Source: Prostheceraeus crozeri (Eukaryota; Platyhelminthes; Polycladida; Euryleptidae). From it: DNA of 64,000 nt. The notes under the pieces were generated by a model, which ran no database searches, was not told where the DNA came from, and saw nothing but the letters and a program-made list of their open reading frames with translations. The DNA is taken from contig CAJQUW010008614.1 in assembly GCA_907163375.1 (NCBI GenBank), positions 124,001-188,000 of the forward strand, read 5' to 3'. A program made the position numbers and the translations under genes. Every line of letters begins with the position of its first letter. Position 1 is the first letter of the stretch. Positions 9,901-19,440 of the stretch are shown piece by piece.

Positions 9901-10868
9901 GAGTATTTTCATCAGCAGAATGAGTGTTTCTCCTATTCTTATTTTTCCTAGTTCATCAGTCTAGTCCAAACTCGCTCTATAATTTTATTTAATAGTCATT
10001 GCGTGATCCTTCAGTGGTGATACTTACATACTTTCACACAAGGTGAATATTCATAATTGCTGAGTTTTCATGCTCTTCTCTCAAGCAGCTGCTTGAGTAG
10101 ATAATATAGGCCCTACTTATATAGCTGTAGCTCTGCATAACTATTGACTACTAGATTGTGATCACACTTTCAACTGTCACGGTGACATTCAGATTATTTG
10201 GAAGTGTGATTGAGTAGGCCAACAGTATTAGTAGTCCCATCATGTAATATCATCTTTGTAAATAAAAAATTGTAAGTGGGCACATAAGTAACTGCGGTAC
10301 CCAAGCCTAATGCAAATTAGCATAGAATCTGCAACTATAAGCCTATCTTTTATTTAGCCTAATCGAAGTCTCTTGGTCCATCACTCGTTACTCATCTGGC
10401 ATGTACATGATTGCAATTTTCATTTTATAAAATAATAGCGTGCAACCGAGATAGTAAAAAGGATGGAACTTAAAAGCCGGTCATCGAGAATTTTTTGGAA
10501 TCTGACCGGTGTGGTAATTCCAACCAAAAAAATTACATGCGAATAGACAGTTACCTACAGTGAGGTTATCCGCACGCAACGTTGCGTGGAAATAATTTGT
10601 AGGCGCGTTTGTTCCGACGCCAAATTGTTTGGAAAGACCTTAACTGAATACTGATAATTCAGATATATGGTAAATTATGCATAATTTCATGTTTTTGTGA
10701 TTACCTATTCATTGACAAATGGGACTTCAAGACTTATCTATTAAATTCATCTACAGTGCAGTATAAATTGAGTGTTTTGTTAAAGAAAACGATCGTTATT
10801 CCAACTTAGCGTGCAAATTCCCTCACTATTGGTAGTTGGCTATTCACACTTCATTTAGCGTCAGAGTA
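6984..10868. other. Host DNA, no gene recognised
   Basis: About 3.9 kb of mixed-composition sequence with only short open frames and no recognised repeat family. Small CG-containing stretches occur near 7870-7920 and 10560-10620, but nothing supports a gene call. Confidence 0.55.
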
Positions 10869-10870
10869 TA

Positions 10871-12270
10871 CCGGGTGGGCCAAAAGTCTTTGTCGGTAAA
10901 TGTTTCCTTGTATTTATCAATTTGTTGCAATTTCGTTCGCCACGCTTGCATGTGACGAACGGTGGAGTTGTATCACCATGCAGCGCGCATGTTGTCATAT
11001 CACGTGACGCGTACGCAAGCAAGCAGCGCGCATGTGTTTGCTTCTGTTTTCACTTCTTTCGGTCATCAAGAATGGAGATCACGATAGAGGAAAAAGTTAT
11101 GCTAACATCATGGGCCATAGTTTACGATAACTGTGAAGAAAGCCGAAGATTATTAGCGCAGAAATACAATAAGGAGGCTCCATCACGAACGACCGTATCG
11201 TACTGGAAAAAGAAAATGTTGGAAACTGGGAGCATTGTTACGGACAGACCCAGGTCCGGACGACCGGTGACAGCTACTGGAGATGATCATAAGGAAATGG
11301 TTGCTCAAGCAATTGATGATGAACCCACTACATCGACAAGGCGGATGTCTGAAGAATTGGATATATCAAGAACATCGGTGAGACGTATTTTGAAAAGTGA
11401 AGGTTACCACCCATTCAAACCATTGTATTCGCAAGTTTTAACCGATGGTGATGATGACAGGCGGCTGGAGTTTTGTCAAACTATGCTTGCAAAGTATCGT
11501 GAAGACCCCGCACTACATCGGAAGCTTACTTTCTCCGATGAGTGTGTCTTCCACCTTGCAGGACATGTCAACAAGCACAATGTGCATTATTGGGGACAAG
11601 AAAATCCTCACGAACGATTCTGCAACCCTGGACGAACCCAGTCGCTAACAGTTAGGGCGTGGATTGGATATTCAGGAATGATTGGCCATGACATCAGTGC
11701 TGCAACAATGAATGCGGACAGATATTGTACCATTCTGAATGATATCGTGGTTCCATATTGCCAAAGGCACCGTGAAAAGTACTTCCAACAAGATGGAGCC
11801 TCTGCCCACGACAGTCGCGATGCAAGGAACATACTGGACCAACAGTTGAATGGGAAATGGATTGGAAGGAGAGGCCCAATTGAGTGGCCTCCCAGATCGG
11901 CGGACCTCACACCGTGCGATTATTGGTTCTGGGCCTACTTACGCTCGAGAGTGTATGTAAATGGAGAGATATTTCCCAATCTTGACGAGCTCCGAGAGCG
12001 AATTGCTACGGAAATCAATGCAATCCCAATGAAAATTTATCGTGACAGTATGAAAAACTTCAACACGCGTTTGCAGTTGTGTCATGATCAGCAGGGCCAC
12101 TTCTTCGAAAAATAAGATTGATTATGAAGTTAACATTTTTATTCGTTTATTCTTGAATGTTCAAGCATATATACGAGTGTATTTATATGCATACTGTTCA
12201 TTTATATGTAGTTATAAATTGATAAATACAATGAAACATTTACCGACAAAGACTTCTGGCCCACCCTGCA
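10871..12270 (+). mobile_element. Mariner-type (DD41D) transposon, apparently intact
   Basis: About 1.4 kb, flanked by TA at 10869-10870 and 12271-12272. The terminal inverted repeats are roughly 50 bp (10871-10923 and 12216-12270). Both carry GGGTGGGCCA-AAGTCTTTG and TCGGTAAATGTTTC with only a few mismatches. A single full-length transposase frame lies between them. High end similarity and an open frame suggest a recent insertion. The two extra bases at one terminus may be end decay. Confidence 0.92.
11072..12115 (+). CDS. Mariner-superfamily transposase, DD41D
   Basis: A 347-residue transposase that would cut and paste its own element in the nucleus. The N-terminal half has two helix-turn-helix regions separated by the AT-hook-like RPRSGRPV. 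The catalytic core has the first aspartate in TFSDECVFHL, the second in FQQDGASAH and the third in LTPCDYWFW. I count 41 residues between the second and third aspartates, so this is not the DD34D of classic mariner. It fits the DD41D group (called Visitor in the literature, from memory). The frame is open back to 10922, but the ATG at 11072 (MEITIEEKV) gives the usual family length and is preferred. No breaks are visible. Confidence 0.9.
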   Translation: MEITIEEKVMLTSWAIVYDNCEESRRLLAQKYNKEAPSRTTVSYWKKKMLETGSIVTDRPRSGRPVTATGDDHKEMVAQAIDDEPTTSTRRMSEELDISRTSVRRILKSEGYHPFKPLYSQVLTDGDDDRRLEFCQTMLAKYREDPALHRKLTFSDECVFHLAGHVNKHNVHYWGQENPHERFCNPGRTQSLTVRAWIGYSGMIGHDISAATMNADRYCTILNDIVVPYCQRHREKYFQQDGASAHDSRDARNILDQQLNGKWIGRRGPIEWPPRSADLTPCDYWFWAYLRSRVYVNGEIFPNLDELRERIATEINAIPMKIYRDSMKNFNTRLQLCHDQQGHFFEK

Positions 12271-12724
12271 TATGGCCGAATCCGATAGTAGAGGTATCAC
12301 CATAAAACCATCTGTTTCTTCGAAATATCTGAAAATGAAAAGTCGCTGACATAAGTCATCAGTGTAAGGGTGTTTCCGTAATTTCATAGCAAATTTGGAA
12401 GTCCATCGCTGCCAGATTCGACAGGTTGACCTTTTTTGACGAAAATCTTTCACGTTTTGAATTTTAGGATCATGGCTCACAAAAATTTGAATAATAAATA
12501 AGAACTGACTTGAATAAGGACACTGATATTTTCGGTTTGACTTAGTGCATGCAATTTCAGTAAATTTAGTATAATAGATCACAATTTTCATTGATACTTT
12601 GTTCTGAAGAAAATACTTTGTTCTGGTTGTTTAATACTTAAACGGTGTTTTCTCTCAATGGCCATCTTTTGCAGCACATTAATAATCTGGTAGCTTAACT
12701 TTCTCAGTGTCTAACGATGTAGGT
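12271..12724. other. Short host segment between mariner and Polinton A
   Basis: About 450 bp of AT-rich DNA with no recognised feature. It ends with the Polinton target duplication at 12725-12730. Confidence 0.6.
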
Positions 12725-12730
12725 TTAGTT
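12725..12730. repeat. Polinton A target duplication, left (TTAGTT)
   Basis: TTAGTT immediately precedes AGTAATGGGC and recurs at 32372-32377 immediately after GCCCATTACT. Six bases is the known Polinton duplication size. Confidence 0.95.
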
Positions 12731-13241
12731 AGTAATGGGCAAAAGACCGTTCCAGGACACCATAAAATTCAAAAAAATGGTATTTTTAAAAACGACATAA
12801 ATTCATGAATTTGAACCCTTTTTCAGGCTTTTAAGACCTAAATACATGAATTTAGTCGTTTTTAAAGATACCGATTTATCAAAAAATGGTACTTTTTAAA
12901 TGGTCTAAATTCATGAATTTTGGTCATTTTTCAGGTTATGAAGACCTAAATTCATAAATTTGGGCGTTTTTAAAAATACCCAATTTTTCAAATTTTTCAA
13001 ATTTTTCAAAATCTCAAATTTGAGAATTACAATTTTCACCCTTAAAATCATGACCGTTCCAGGACACCGAAAATCATAAAAGTTAAGAATCTCAAATTTG
13101 TGATTATGACATTTTTCATTGCTTAAATTATGACCGTTCCAGGACACCGAAAATCATAAAAGTTGAGAATTTCAAATTCATGAATTTTATCCCTCTTTCA
13201 GGTTTTTAAAATATATCATGTGTCTAATAATATTTCTTTAA
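12731..13241. repeat. Polinton A left terminal inverted repeat
   Basis: 511 bp, inverted and nearly identical to 31861-32371, with the same subrepeats seen in copy B (CCGTTCCAGGACACC, AAATTCATGAATTT). A patch of about 40 bp near 13160-13205 differs from the other end at many positions without changing length, as expected if patches are exchanged among element copies. Confidence 0.95.
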
Positions 13242-13385
13242 AAGTGGAAGAAACAAAAGTGGAAGAAACCGCGGGGATGTATCCTTCAATATCATATGAG
13301 CGTAGTTCTACTACCCCCTCCCTTCTAACTTCTAGGGGTCCCTTCTGACTTCTAGGGGTCCCTTAAGAAATTTTTTTATTATAAA
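13242..13385 (+). pseudogene. Fragment of terminal membrane-protein gene plus protease leader
   Basis: The segment next to the terminal repeat reads like the start of the gene at 29386-30107 (VEETKVEET, then YPSISYERSS). It then gives way to CTTCTAGGGGTCCCTT duplicates and the protease leader. The fragment is short and broken. Its presence at both ends of the element shows that similarity between the ends extends beyond the formal terminal repeat. Confidence 0.65.
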
Positions 13386-13814
13386 ATGAACAACATAAAT
13401 GAGTTTTTAAAATTATATGGAACGCAAACAACTACAAATTTTGATCTAAAGAAAATTGCAAATCAATTAGGAATAAAGAATTTTCATGTTCTAATGAGAG
13501 ACGAATTACAATTGATCAAAAACAAGCCAACAATAACTATAAATTTCATAACAAATCTTCACACAACAGATGAAAAAGGAGTACATTGGTCTGCAGGTAT
13601 CTTTAATAAAAATCAAGATAATTACTATTTCGACTCTTATGGACTTCCACCTACAAATGAAGTCAAAAAATTACTTGGCAATGGAACTTATAATACATTT
13701 CAAATTCAAAAACCGGGAACTACTTACTGTGGTCAATTATGTCTTTACGTTTTATTTAAATCACAAAAAGGAGTACCATTTCTTTATATTATGTTAGAAT
13801 TGAACGAACCGTAG
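13386..13814 (+). CDS. Adenovirus-type maturation protease (Polinton PRO, copy A)
   Basis: A 142-residue adenain-like cysteine protease with GVHWSAG (histidine), FDSYGLPP (acidic residue) and TTYCGQLC (nucleophile). It aligns along its length with the copy B protease, apart from the ten residues that the double-hairpin unit adds there. Its own last codons and stop come from another double-hairpin unit starting at 13805, so the two copies end in different residues. It lies just inside the left terminal repeat and converges with the integrase. The gene looks whole. Confidence 0.9.
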   Translation: MNNINEFLKLYGTQTTTNFDLKKIANQLGIKNFHVLMRDELQLIKNKPTITINFITNLHTTDEKGVHWSAGIFNKNQDNYYFDSYGLPPTNEVKKLLGNGTYNTFQIQKPGTTYCGQLCLYVLFKSQKGVPFLYIMLELNEP

Positions 13815-13832
13815 GTTCTATGGCTACGCCTA
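13805..13832. repeat. Double-hairpin unit supplying the protease stop (copy A)
   Basis: GAACC-GTA-GGTTC followed by TGGC-TAC-GCCT. The protease stop TAG lies in the loop of the first stem. A further plain hairpin GGGAA-TTTCA-TTCCC follows at 13837-13851, between the convergent protease and integrase genes. Confidence 0.85.
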
Positions 13833-13885
13833 ACAAGGGAATTTCATTCCCGAAACGTTATTTCCAAAATTAATGATAATGATAA

Positions 13886-15167
13886 TTAAAAATCACTTCG
13901 TTGTAATTCATTTTGATAAAATCGGCCTCTGATATTTTCATCATCTAAATCTTTGATTTCGTAAGTAATCGGATAAGTTTGATTTATTTTACAAACTTCA
14001 AATACCTCTTTAGTCCAATAACCAACAAAGCCTTTTTCAAATTTATTCTTATACTTAAATATTCTAACTCTATCACCAATCTTAAATTTCGGCTTAAGTT
14101 TCTGTAAATTCGGATTACTCTCATTCGAATAATTATTCTCGAATATTTTCTTTCGTATTAAATCAGGGTCGTCGGAAGCATTCTTTGGAGTTTCTTTAAT
14201 ACCTGTATGAACTTTATTATTGTACTGTTCTACAATTCCTGGTAATATCTTCAACCATTTCTGATTTCTTTGCTCAGTAAATTTCTTGAATAATTTATTT
14301 TTTATTGAATCTTTCTATCACTACGGCCTTCCCTGCATTTTCAGTTGAATAAGCAGTTTCAAATAGTGGCTGAACGTTTCGGTTATAAAATTCCGATCCT
14401 TTATCAACAAACAATTTCCTTGGCTTTCTATTACTTTCTTTAAAGATTTCTTCAAACGCATATTTAACTGATAGACCACTTTTATTTTTTAAAGGCTTTA
14501 CCCAAGCGTATCGTGTACATAAATCTATAACGGTCAATGCGTATTTATAATCTTTTTCATTCGGCATATGAATAAGATCAGCACTCCAAATATCATCTTT
14601 GTTAAATACTTTTACTTTCAATAAATATTTAGGCCTTCTGTATTCTTTATGAATTTCGGAGGCGTAGGTTCGAGCGTTGCTCTCAGACAGCTTTGCTGTC
14701 GTTTCATTTAAACCCTGACCGAATAATATTTTAGCTTGTAAAGCTTTCTTAACAAACATTCTTTCAATTTTTTCTCTAAAGGAAGGATTCTGAATACTAT
14801 CTAATTCTTGAATCATCTTCTTATCAGCTGCATGTCGAGAACGTAGGTCATGATTTCGACAAGCTAAATCATGCCTGTAAGCGGCGGCATCAACTCTATT
14901 TATTGGTTCTTCACCTGGTTTCGGATTATTATTCTCATCTAGTCTTATATCTAATCGAGTTCCTGGACCGGAATATGAATGACCAGAAAGATGTTTTTCT
15001 TTCGAATATTTACTCCAAATAAATCCAGGAAAGTTTTCTAATGCTTTTTGTATGTCACCTCCAATATGCTGACAATTTGAGTTTTTATTTTTGTTTAATA
15101 GATAATTTAATAAATCTAAATTAGCAATTTTTAATTTAATTAAATTTTCGGAATTTGTGGAATTCAT
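13886..15167 (-). pseudogene. Phospholipase A2-integrase gene (Polinton copy A), broken
   Basis: Same order as copy B: N-terminal phospholipase A2-like domain with GPG loop, HDLA and HAAD motifs, then integrase core (WSADLI, FVDKGSEF, VVIERF) and SH3-like tail (KIGDRVRIF). The ATG at 15167 matches the copy B start. The frame is open further upstream through hairpin units, but that extension is not expected to be coding. The linker between lipase and integrase carries a double-hairpin unit (14671-14701) that copy B lacks. The gene is broken, with about one break seen. Sequence similarity to copy B is high throughout. Confidence 0.88.
14671..14701. repeat. Variant double-hairpin unit in the lipase-integrase linker
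   Basis: GAGC-GTT-GCTC, spacer TCA, GACAGC-TTT-GCTGTC. The two-stem architecture is the same as in the standard unit, but the stem sequences are different and still paired. It lies in frame between the two domains. Copy B has a shorter, different hairpin-like stretch (AGGCG-TTTATG-CGTCT) at the same site (about 1044-1060). Confidence 0.75.
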
Positions 15168-15198
15168 TTTAAAAGATAAAATAAAAGTTTTACCTAAT

Positions 15199-15287
15199 AG
15201 AGCCAAAGGTTCTGAGGCTTTAGCCGATCGGACCAAAGGTCCTCAGGTTACTAACCTATAGAACCAAAGGTCCTGAGGTTTTTACCG
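15199..15287. repeat. Tandem array of three double-hairpin units
   Basis: Three 28-bp units at 15199-15226, 15229-15256 and 15260-15287, separated by AT or TATA. Stems are GAGCC-AAA-GGTTC with GGCT-TTA-GCC, GGACC-AAA-GGTCC with GGTT-ACT-AACC, and GAACC-AAA-GGTCC with GGT-TTTT-ACC. The third matches the single unit in copy B (451-478) and contains the PX stop. The first two are extra in copy A. The array fills the gap between the PX and integrase genes. Confidence 0.88.
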
Positions 15288-15644
15288 AATCATACTAGGA
15301 CTTAGATATATTCCAGAACCATCTTTAGTTTCTTTAATTTCAATTAAATCATCAACATTGTGGAGAATATTTTTAAGAACTTGTTTTCCTTCATCAACTA
15401 ATTTTAATTTACTAATAAAATTCTCTACTATTCCTTCTCCCCTAGCAACTTTCTCTAACTCCCTATTATGACGTTTTTGTTCTTCTAATGCTGCCTTCTC
15501 TGATTTATTTTTATTTACTGCTTGGACAATACCAGCTGTCCCACCTGCAACACTTCCTGCAGCTGCTATGCCACCTATTATTAGGGGAATTAATGGGAGA
15601 ATCCCGCCATTCTTTTCTTCTTGTAATTGAATATTCTCTATCAT
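15282..15644 (-). CDS. PX-like small hydrophobic virion protein (Polinton copy A)
   Basis: A 120-residue protein differing from the copy B protein at only a few positions. It has the same Gly/Ala/Ile-rich segment near residues 14-42 followed by a charged helix. Its role in the virion (membrane or core contact) is inferred from the family. The start lies just 12 bases from the Tc1 insertion at 15656, so the transposon separates this gene from its upstream region. The stop lies in a double-hairpin unit. The frame looks whole. Confidence 0.8.
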   Translation of the reverse strand: MIENIQLQEEKNGGILPLIPLIIGGIAAAGSVAGGTAGIVQAVNKNKSEKAALEEQKRHNRELEKVARGEGIVENFISKLKLVDEGKQVLKNILHNVDDLIEIKETKDGSGIYLSPSMIR

Positions 15645-15655
15645 TGGTTTACTTA

Positions 15656-17046
15656 CAGTGCTGGGTCGAAAAATAGCAACTTTTTAATTCAGTCAGTTTT
15701 TATTAATTAGCACACTTGATTCAACAAGAAAATAGCTCGCTATCGTTATTATGGCTAAAATATTTAACAATCGATCTATTGTGTTTCTTCTTGCACTGCC
15801 GATGAGACATCATTGCTAACTTGACTGCTAGAGCATTTCAATTTGAATTTGAATTTGAATTTCCTCAACAATGTGAATGGTAAATAGTTTTCAAACCACT
15901 TTCTAAGCTATTGATTGGTAGAAAGCGGGATCTCAGCGAGCATCAAAAAGGCATCATTGATACCCTCATAAATGAAGGATTCAGCCAGGTCTACGTTGCT
16001 GCTAAATTGAAAGTCAACAAATTAACAATCAGCCGATTTGTCAAAGGCAGGAGATGTTCGAAGAAGAATTCGGGGAGCAAGAAAATGACATTCAGCATAC
16101 AAGATAGAATTCTCAAGCACCTGTGTCTCGCTAAACACAAGTCTTCTTCAGTTGAACTTGCTCGCGAGTGGGAGGAGTTGGCTGCCGTACATGCAGATCC
16201 CAGCACCATCCGTAAACAGCTCTATTCTTCTGGAATCATCTCAAGACGCATGGTGAAGAAGACCCTTTTCACTCGGAAGCAGCGCATGGCTAGGGTGGCA
16301 TGGTGTCAAGAACACAGAAACTGGACCGAAGATCAGTGGAAGAATGTCTTCTTCTTCGATGAATCGAAAATCGAGATGACTTACCATTCCGGCAACAGTC
16401 GAGTCCGAAGATATTCATGGGAAGCGCAACAACCTTAGTGTCAATTACCGACAGTGAAGCATCCAACCAGCCTGATGATATGGGCAGGCTTCAGTGCACA
16501 TGAAATTGGCTACCTCCATCCCTGCGAAAATTCTGTGAAATTACGTGAAGATCCTCAGAACTCGCGTTTTGACCTATCAAAATGTCTTCTTCCATGGGGA
16601 TATGATATTTCAAGATGACTCGGCACCTGCTCATCGATCGAAGGTCACAAAAGCCTTCAAAGCATCCAAGGGGATCACCTCTCTCTATTGACCTTCAAAC
16701 AGCCCTGATTTAAATCCCGTGGAAAGTTTGTGCAGATTTGGAAGAAGAAGCCAACTTACACAGGCCACGCACCAAAAGTGAGTTGCTTGCATTTATTATT
16801 CGTGCTTGGACTCGCTAAATACCCGAGACACTAACAAAGCTCACAATCAATATGCCGAGAATGAGAGAAAAAGTGCTGAAAGCGGGCGGTGGACCCACCA
16901 AATACTGGCTCTGGTGAGTTTACTATTGTTGCAAGTTGTTGTTGCAGTTATAAATGCTCAGAAACTTGATGAATAAATTTCAGAGAACACGTGAACTAAT
17001 TTTTTCTTATTTCTTCAGAAAGTTGCTAATTTTTGTCCCAGCACTG
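15656..17046 (+). mobile_element. Tc1-like transposon inserted in Polinton A, degraded
   Basis: The terminal inverted repeats begin CAGTGCTGGG and share AAAAATAGCAACTTT-like sequence. TA flanks them at 15654-15655 and 17047-17048. Polinton B has the uninterrupted sequence with a single TA at 83-84, giving a natural empty site. The 1.39 kb length is slightly short of a full Tc1 and the transposase is inactivated, so it is an old family copy or was broken on arrival. Confidence 0.95.
15911..16900 (+). pseudogene. Tc1-type transposase, inactivated
   Basis: The first 175 codons are open from 15911 (MIGRKRDLSEHQKG). They include the paired helix-turn-helix DNA-binding region, the GRR-type hook and the first catalytic aspartate in NVFFFDESKIEM. 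A stop follows in frame at about 16436. Downstream, recognisable Tc1 blocks continue in shifting frames (MIWAGFS, then SNSPDLNPVE near 16690 whose leading tryptophan codon is TGA). Full-length relatives are about 340 residues. This copy therefore cannot make an active enzyme. Confidence 0.85.
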
Positions 17047-17169
17047 TATGTAATACTTTTTTTGTTAATCGTAATAGTTTTAGGGGTATTTTTGTCAACA
17101 ATATTACGTAATTTTAATTCAACAGTTTTATTATTATTACTTTTCGCTTGCGACATTTTTAATAAAAAA

Positions 17170-17310
17170 GTTTTAAGATACCAAAAATTTTTAATCTATT
17201 CTAGTTATGAATAAATTTTAAGTTACCAAAAATTTTTAATCTATTCTAGTTACGAAAAATTTTTAAGTTAAGAATTTTTAATCTATTCTAGTTACAAAAA
17301 AATTTTATTA
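17170..17310. repeat. AT-rich tandem repeats between Tc1 and capsid gene
   Basis: Three or so units of about 40-50 bp containing AATCTATTCTAGTTA and AAATTTTTAA. The segment corresponds to the 3' side of the capsid gene and has no open frame. Confidence 0.75.
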
Positions 17311-17354
17311 CTAATTACTAAAAAAAATTTAATCTAAGGATTTAATTAACTTAT

Positions 17355-17413
17355 CGGAGCGAAGCTCCTCGAGGCTTTAGCCGATCGGACCAAAGGTCCT
17401 CAGATTACTAACC
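17355..17413. repeat. Pair of double-hairpin units at the capsid stop
   Basis: Units at 17355-17383 (GGAGC-GAA-GCTCC with GGCT-TTA-GCC) and 17386-17413 (GGACC-AAA-GGTCC with GTTAGTAATC-type second stem), with AT between and before. The capsid stop TAG lies inside the second unit. The pair resembles the first two units of the 15199-15287 array, so it probably moved or duplicated as a block. Confidence 0.85.
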
Positions 17414-18742
17414 TATCCTAGCCATCTTTCCATTAAGAATTTCAATAGAATATTTTACATCTTCTAGCAATAAACCATAAGCCATCAATGAAGTTGTGGA
17501 ATCTTTCTTTTCAATATTAATTGTTGCATCACAACCATTTTTAATAATATCTTCAGATTGTGCACTTAAATCGAAACAGAAAACAGGATATAAATGTCTC
17601 CAATCACCAGGAGTTAATTGTGGTTCAACTCCAAATTCTATACAAAGATTTCTATAAGAATCATATCCTTCCATAAATTGATTATTGGTATCATCGAATC
17701 TTAATGGATCAATTGGATATCGGGTTTGATTTAATGAAACTTGTAAACTTCGAATTGTATTAATATGAAAAATATTGTTGTTCTTATCAAAACTTGGAGA
17801 ATTACTTCTTTGAAATGTTAGTAATAAATATCTTGGAGTATTCGCAGTTCTAGTAAAATGCTAGTTAAATCTTTGTTCGGAAAAAGTTACTGAACTAGCA
17901 GTACGCTTTAGAAAATTTACTGGAATTGGTTTGTTAGTATTTAATCTTTTTGCAATAGCTGCTTCAACCTCTAAACTAGGAGTAATATGCTTAATCCACC
18001 ATTCAAGTCTATCAATTTTTAAATATGCTTTTTTTCCAGTTTTACCAAAAAAGATTAATTCATTATTTGCTGTACGATGAATTATTAATTTAAATTTTAA
18101 TTGATATGATATTTTGTCATAATCTAAATATCCGAATAATGGAGACAATGACCAATTTACTGTCTGTTTACTTTTCTTGTTGAACTCACGTCTTTCTTTA
18201 AATGCAGTATTATTTGTTTTATTTAAATGTTTTGCAATATTTTCTACATCTTTCGCAATTCCTGCGGCATTTGTTCCAGCGTGAGTTAAATCATCAACAA
18301 TTATACCATCATTAGTATCAGGAAACCAACCTTCGATTTCATACTTTTTATTATTTTCACCAATTGTTACAAATCTAAGCATTGTATCAATTACACCTGG
18401 AGAATCACTTATTGTTTCTATATTTTGAGTTGCAACATCTAAACGCATTTGTGTAAATAATCTTGGAAAAAAATTATTCTCTAGTGCAATATTATCGGTA
18501 TCTGGTAATGGTGTTGTAAAATTGGCATCACTATATAAAGAATATTCACAGTGTAAAAATGAATCAGGTAAATATAAATAACTCTGCTGATTATCAACTT
18601 CAAAAATTAAATCACCTCCAGTATTCACTCTACTGGAAGAACCGGGATTCATAGCAATTCTTATATAGTCATTCTTTTTTTGATTATAACTAACACCTGG
18701 TGGTCTATCTAATTCAAATTTATTTTCGATATGCGAAGACAT
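17408..18742 (-). pseudogene. Major capsid protein gene (Polinton MCP), broken
   Basis: The N-terminal part begins at 18742 (MSSHIENKFELDRPPGVSY). It carries LEWWIKHITPSLEVEAAIAKRL, a block typical of Polinton and adintovirus double-jelly-roll capsid proteins. The C-terminal part carries EGYDSYRNLC, GDWRHLYPVFCFDLSAQ and GCDATINIE, which fit the second jelly roll. In the family this protein builds the hexon-like shell. The gene is broken, with about one or two breaks. It lies upstream of PX on the same strand, and its stop is within a hairpin unit. Identification rests on motif memory and position and is strong. Confidence 0.88.
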
Positions 18743-18784
18743 TTTTATAAAAAATAATTTGACTTTTTGTTTTTCTCACACACA

Positions 18785-18836
18785 GAAAAAATTTTACTAA
18801 AAAAATTTTACTAAAATAATTTTACTAAAATATAAT
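18785..18836. repeat. Short AT-rich tandem repeat between capsid and hydrophobic-protein genes
   Basis: Four units of about 12-14 bp with the core AATTTTACTAA. It lies between the capsid start and the end of the next gene, so it may form part of the capsid promoter. That role is not shown by sequence. Confidence 0.7.
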
Positions 18837-18837
18837 T

Positions 18838-19368
18838 TTAGAATTTTGCTAGACCAGCTCCGCTACAGCTTTGCTGGTTAGACCGAAGGTTGCTGTTAAC
18901 ACCATTACCTCTTATTTCTTCAATTGAACGTTTTATGGCTACGCCAGATTTCTTCTTATGTTTACTATCAGACGGAGCTCCGCTCCTCAAGGTTTCCCCC
19001 ACAGCTATGTTAGCAATTTTATTTTTTGTTTCCTCTGAAAGTTTTTTTAAATTTTTTAGTTCTTCAGAATCATTCCTAAGTTTACGAATAGCTTCTAGTT
19101 GTTTTAATTCGTTTTGAGACTTAACAGCATTTGATATTGCACTAGCTGTACTACCTATAGCAGCTGCTCCTTTTGCAGCAGATGTAATCAAATCTTTATT
19201 ATTTTTAATTAAGTTAACGATACTTCCAATACCAGAAAAGATGCCAGCTCCTCCCGTGTGAACTGTTTCTCTATTATCATAATGATAAACAGGATTCATA
19301 CGTGGCTCATGAGCAATTTTTTGATTTGAAGCAAAATGTTTAAGATTGTGTTTATAAATTATAGGCAT
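18838..19368 (-). CDS. Gly/Ala-rich hydrophobic minor virion protein candidate
   Basis: A 176-residue protein. Residues about 38-85 are glycine, alanine, serine and isoleucine rich (GGAGIFSGIGSIV, AAKGAAAIGSTASAIS). A charged coiled-coil-like helix follows (about 86-120), then a basic tail. The layout resembles a longer version of the PX protein, and position next to the capsid gene suggests a membrane-acting minor virion protein comparable to adenovirus VI. That function is inference. The tail contains several small palindromes read through in frame (18866-18890, 18936-18946, 18974-18986). The frame looks whole. Confidence 0.65.
   Translation of the reverse strand: MPIIYKHNLKHFASNQKIAHEPRMNPVYHYDNRETVHTGGAGIFSGIGSIVNLIKNNKDLITSAAKGAAAIGSTASAISNAVKSQNELKQLEAIRKLRNDSEELKNLKKLSEETKNKIANIAVGETLRSGAPSDSKHKKKSGVAIKRSIEEIRGNGVNSNLRSNQQSCSGAGLAKF
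18866..18986. repeat. Hairpin units inside the tail of the hydrophobic-protein gene
   Basis: CAGC-TTT-GCTG plus ACC-GAA-GGT at 18866-18890, TGGC-TAC-GCCA at 18936-18946 and GGAGC-TCC-GCTCC at 18974-18986. The last two look like half units. All lie in the open reading frame. Confidence 0.65.
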
Positions 19369-19440
19369 TTTTTAGGATTAAATTTGACGTTTGGGAAAAA
19401 ATATTTACGTTAATATTTGCGCTAAGATTTACGTTTATGA

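Noticed and set aside
10922-11071. 50-codon upstream extension of the mariner transposase
   Set aside because: It overlaps the terminal repeat, and the ATG at 11072 gives the normal family length and N-terminus.
15168-15236. Upstream extension of the copy A lipase-integrase frame
   Set aside because: It runs through hairpin units. The ATG at 15167 aligns with the start in copy B.
15488-15676. Frame opposite PX (and 62-250 opposite PX in copy B)
   Set aside because: Antisense shadow of a conserved gene. Hydrophobic pattern mirrors the PX coding strand.
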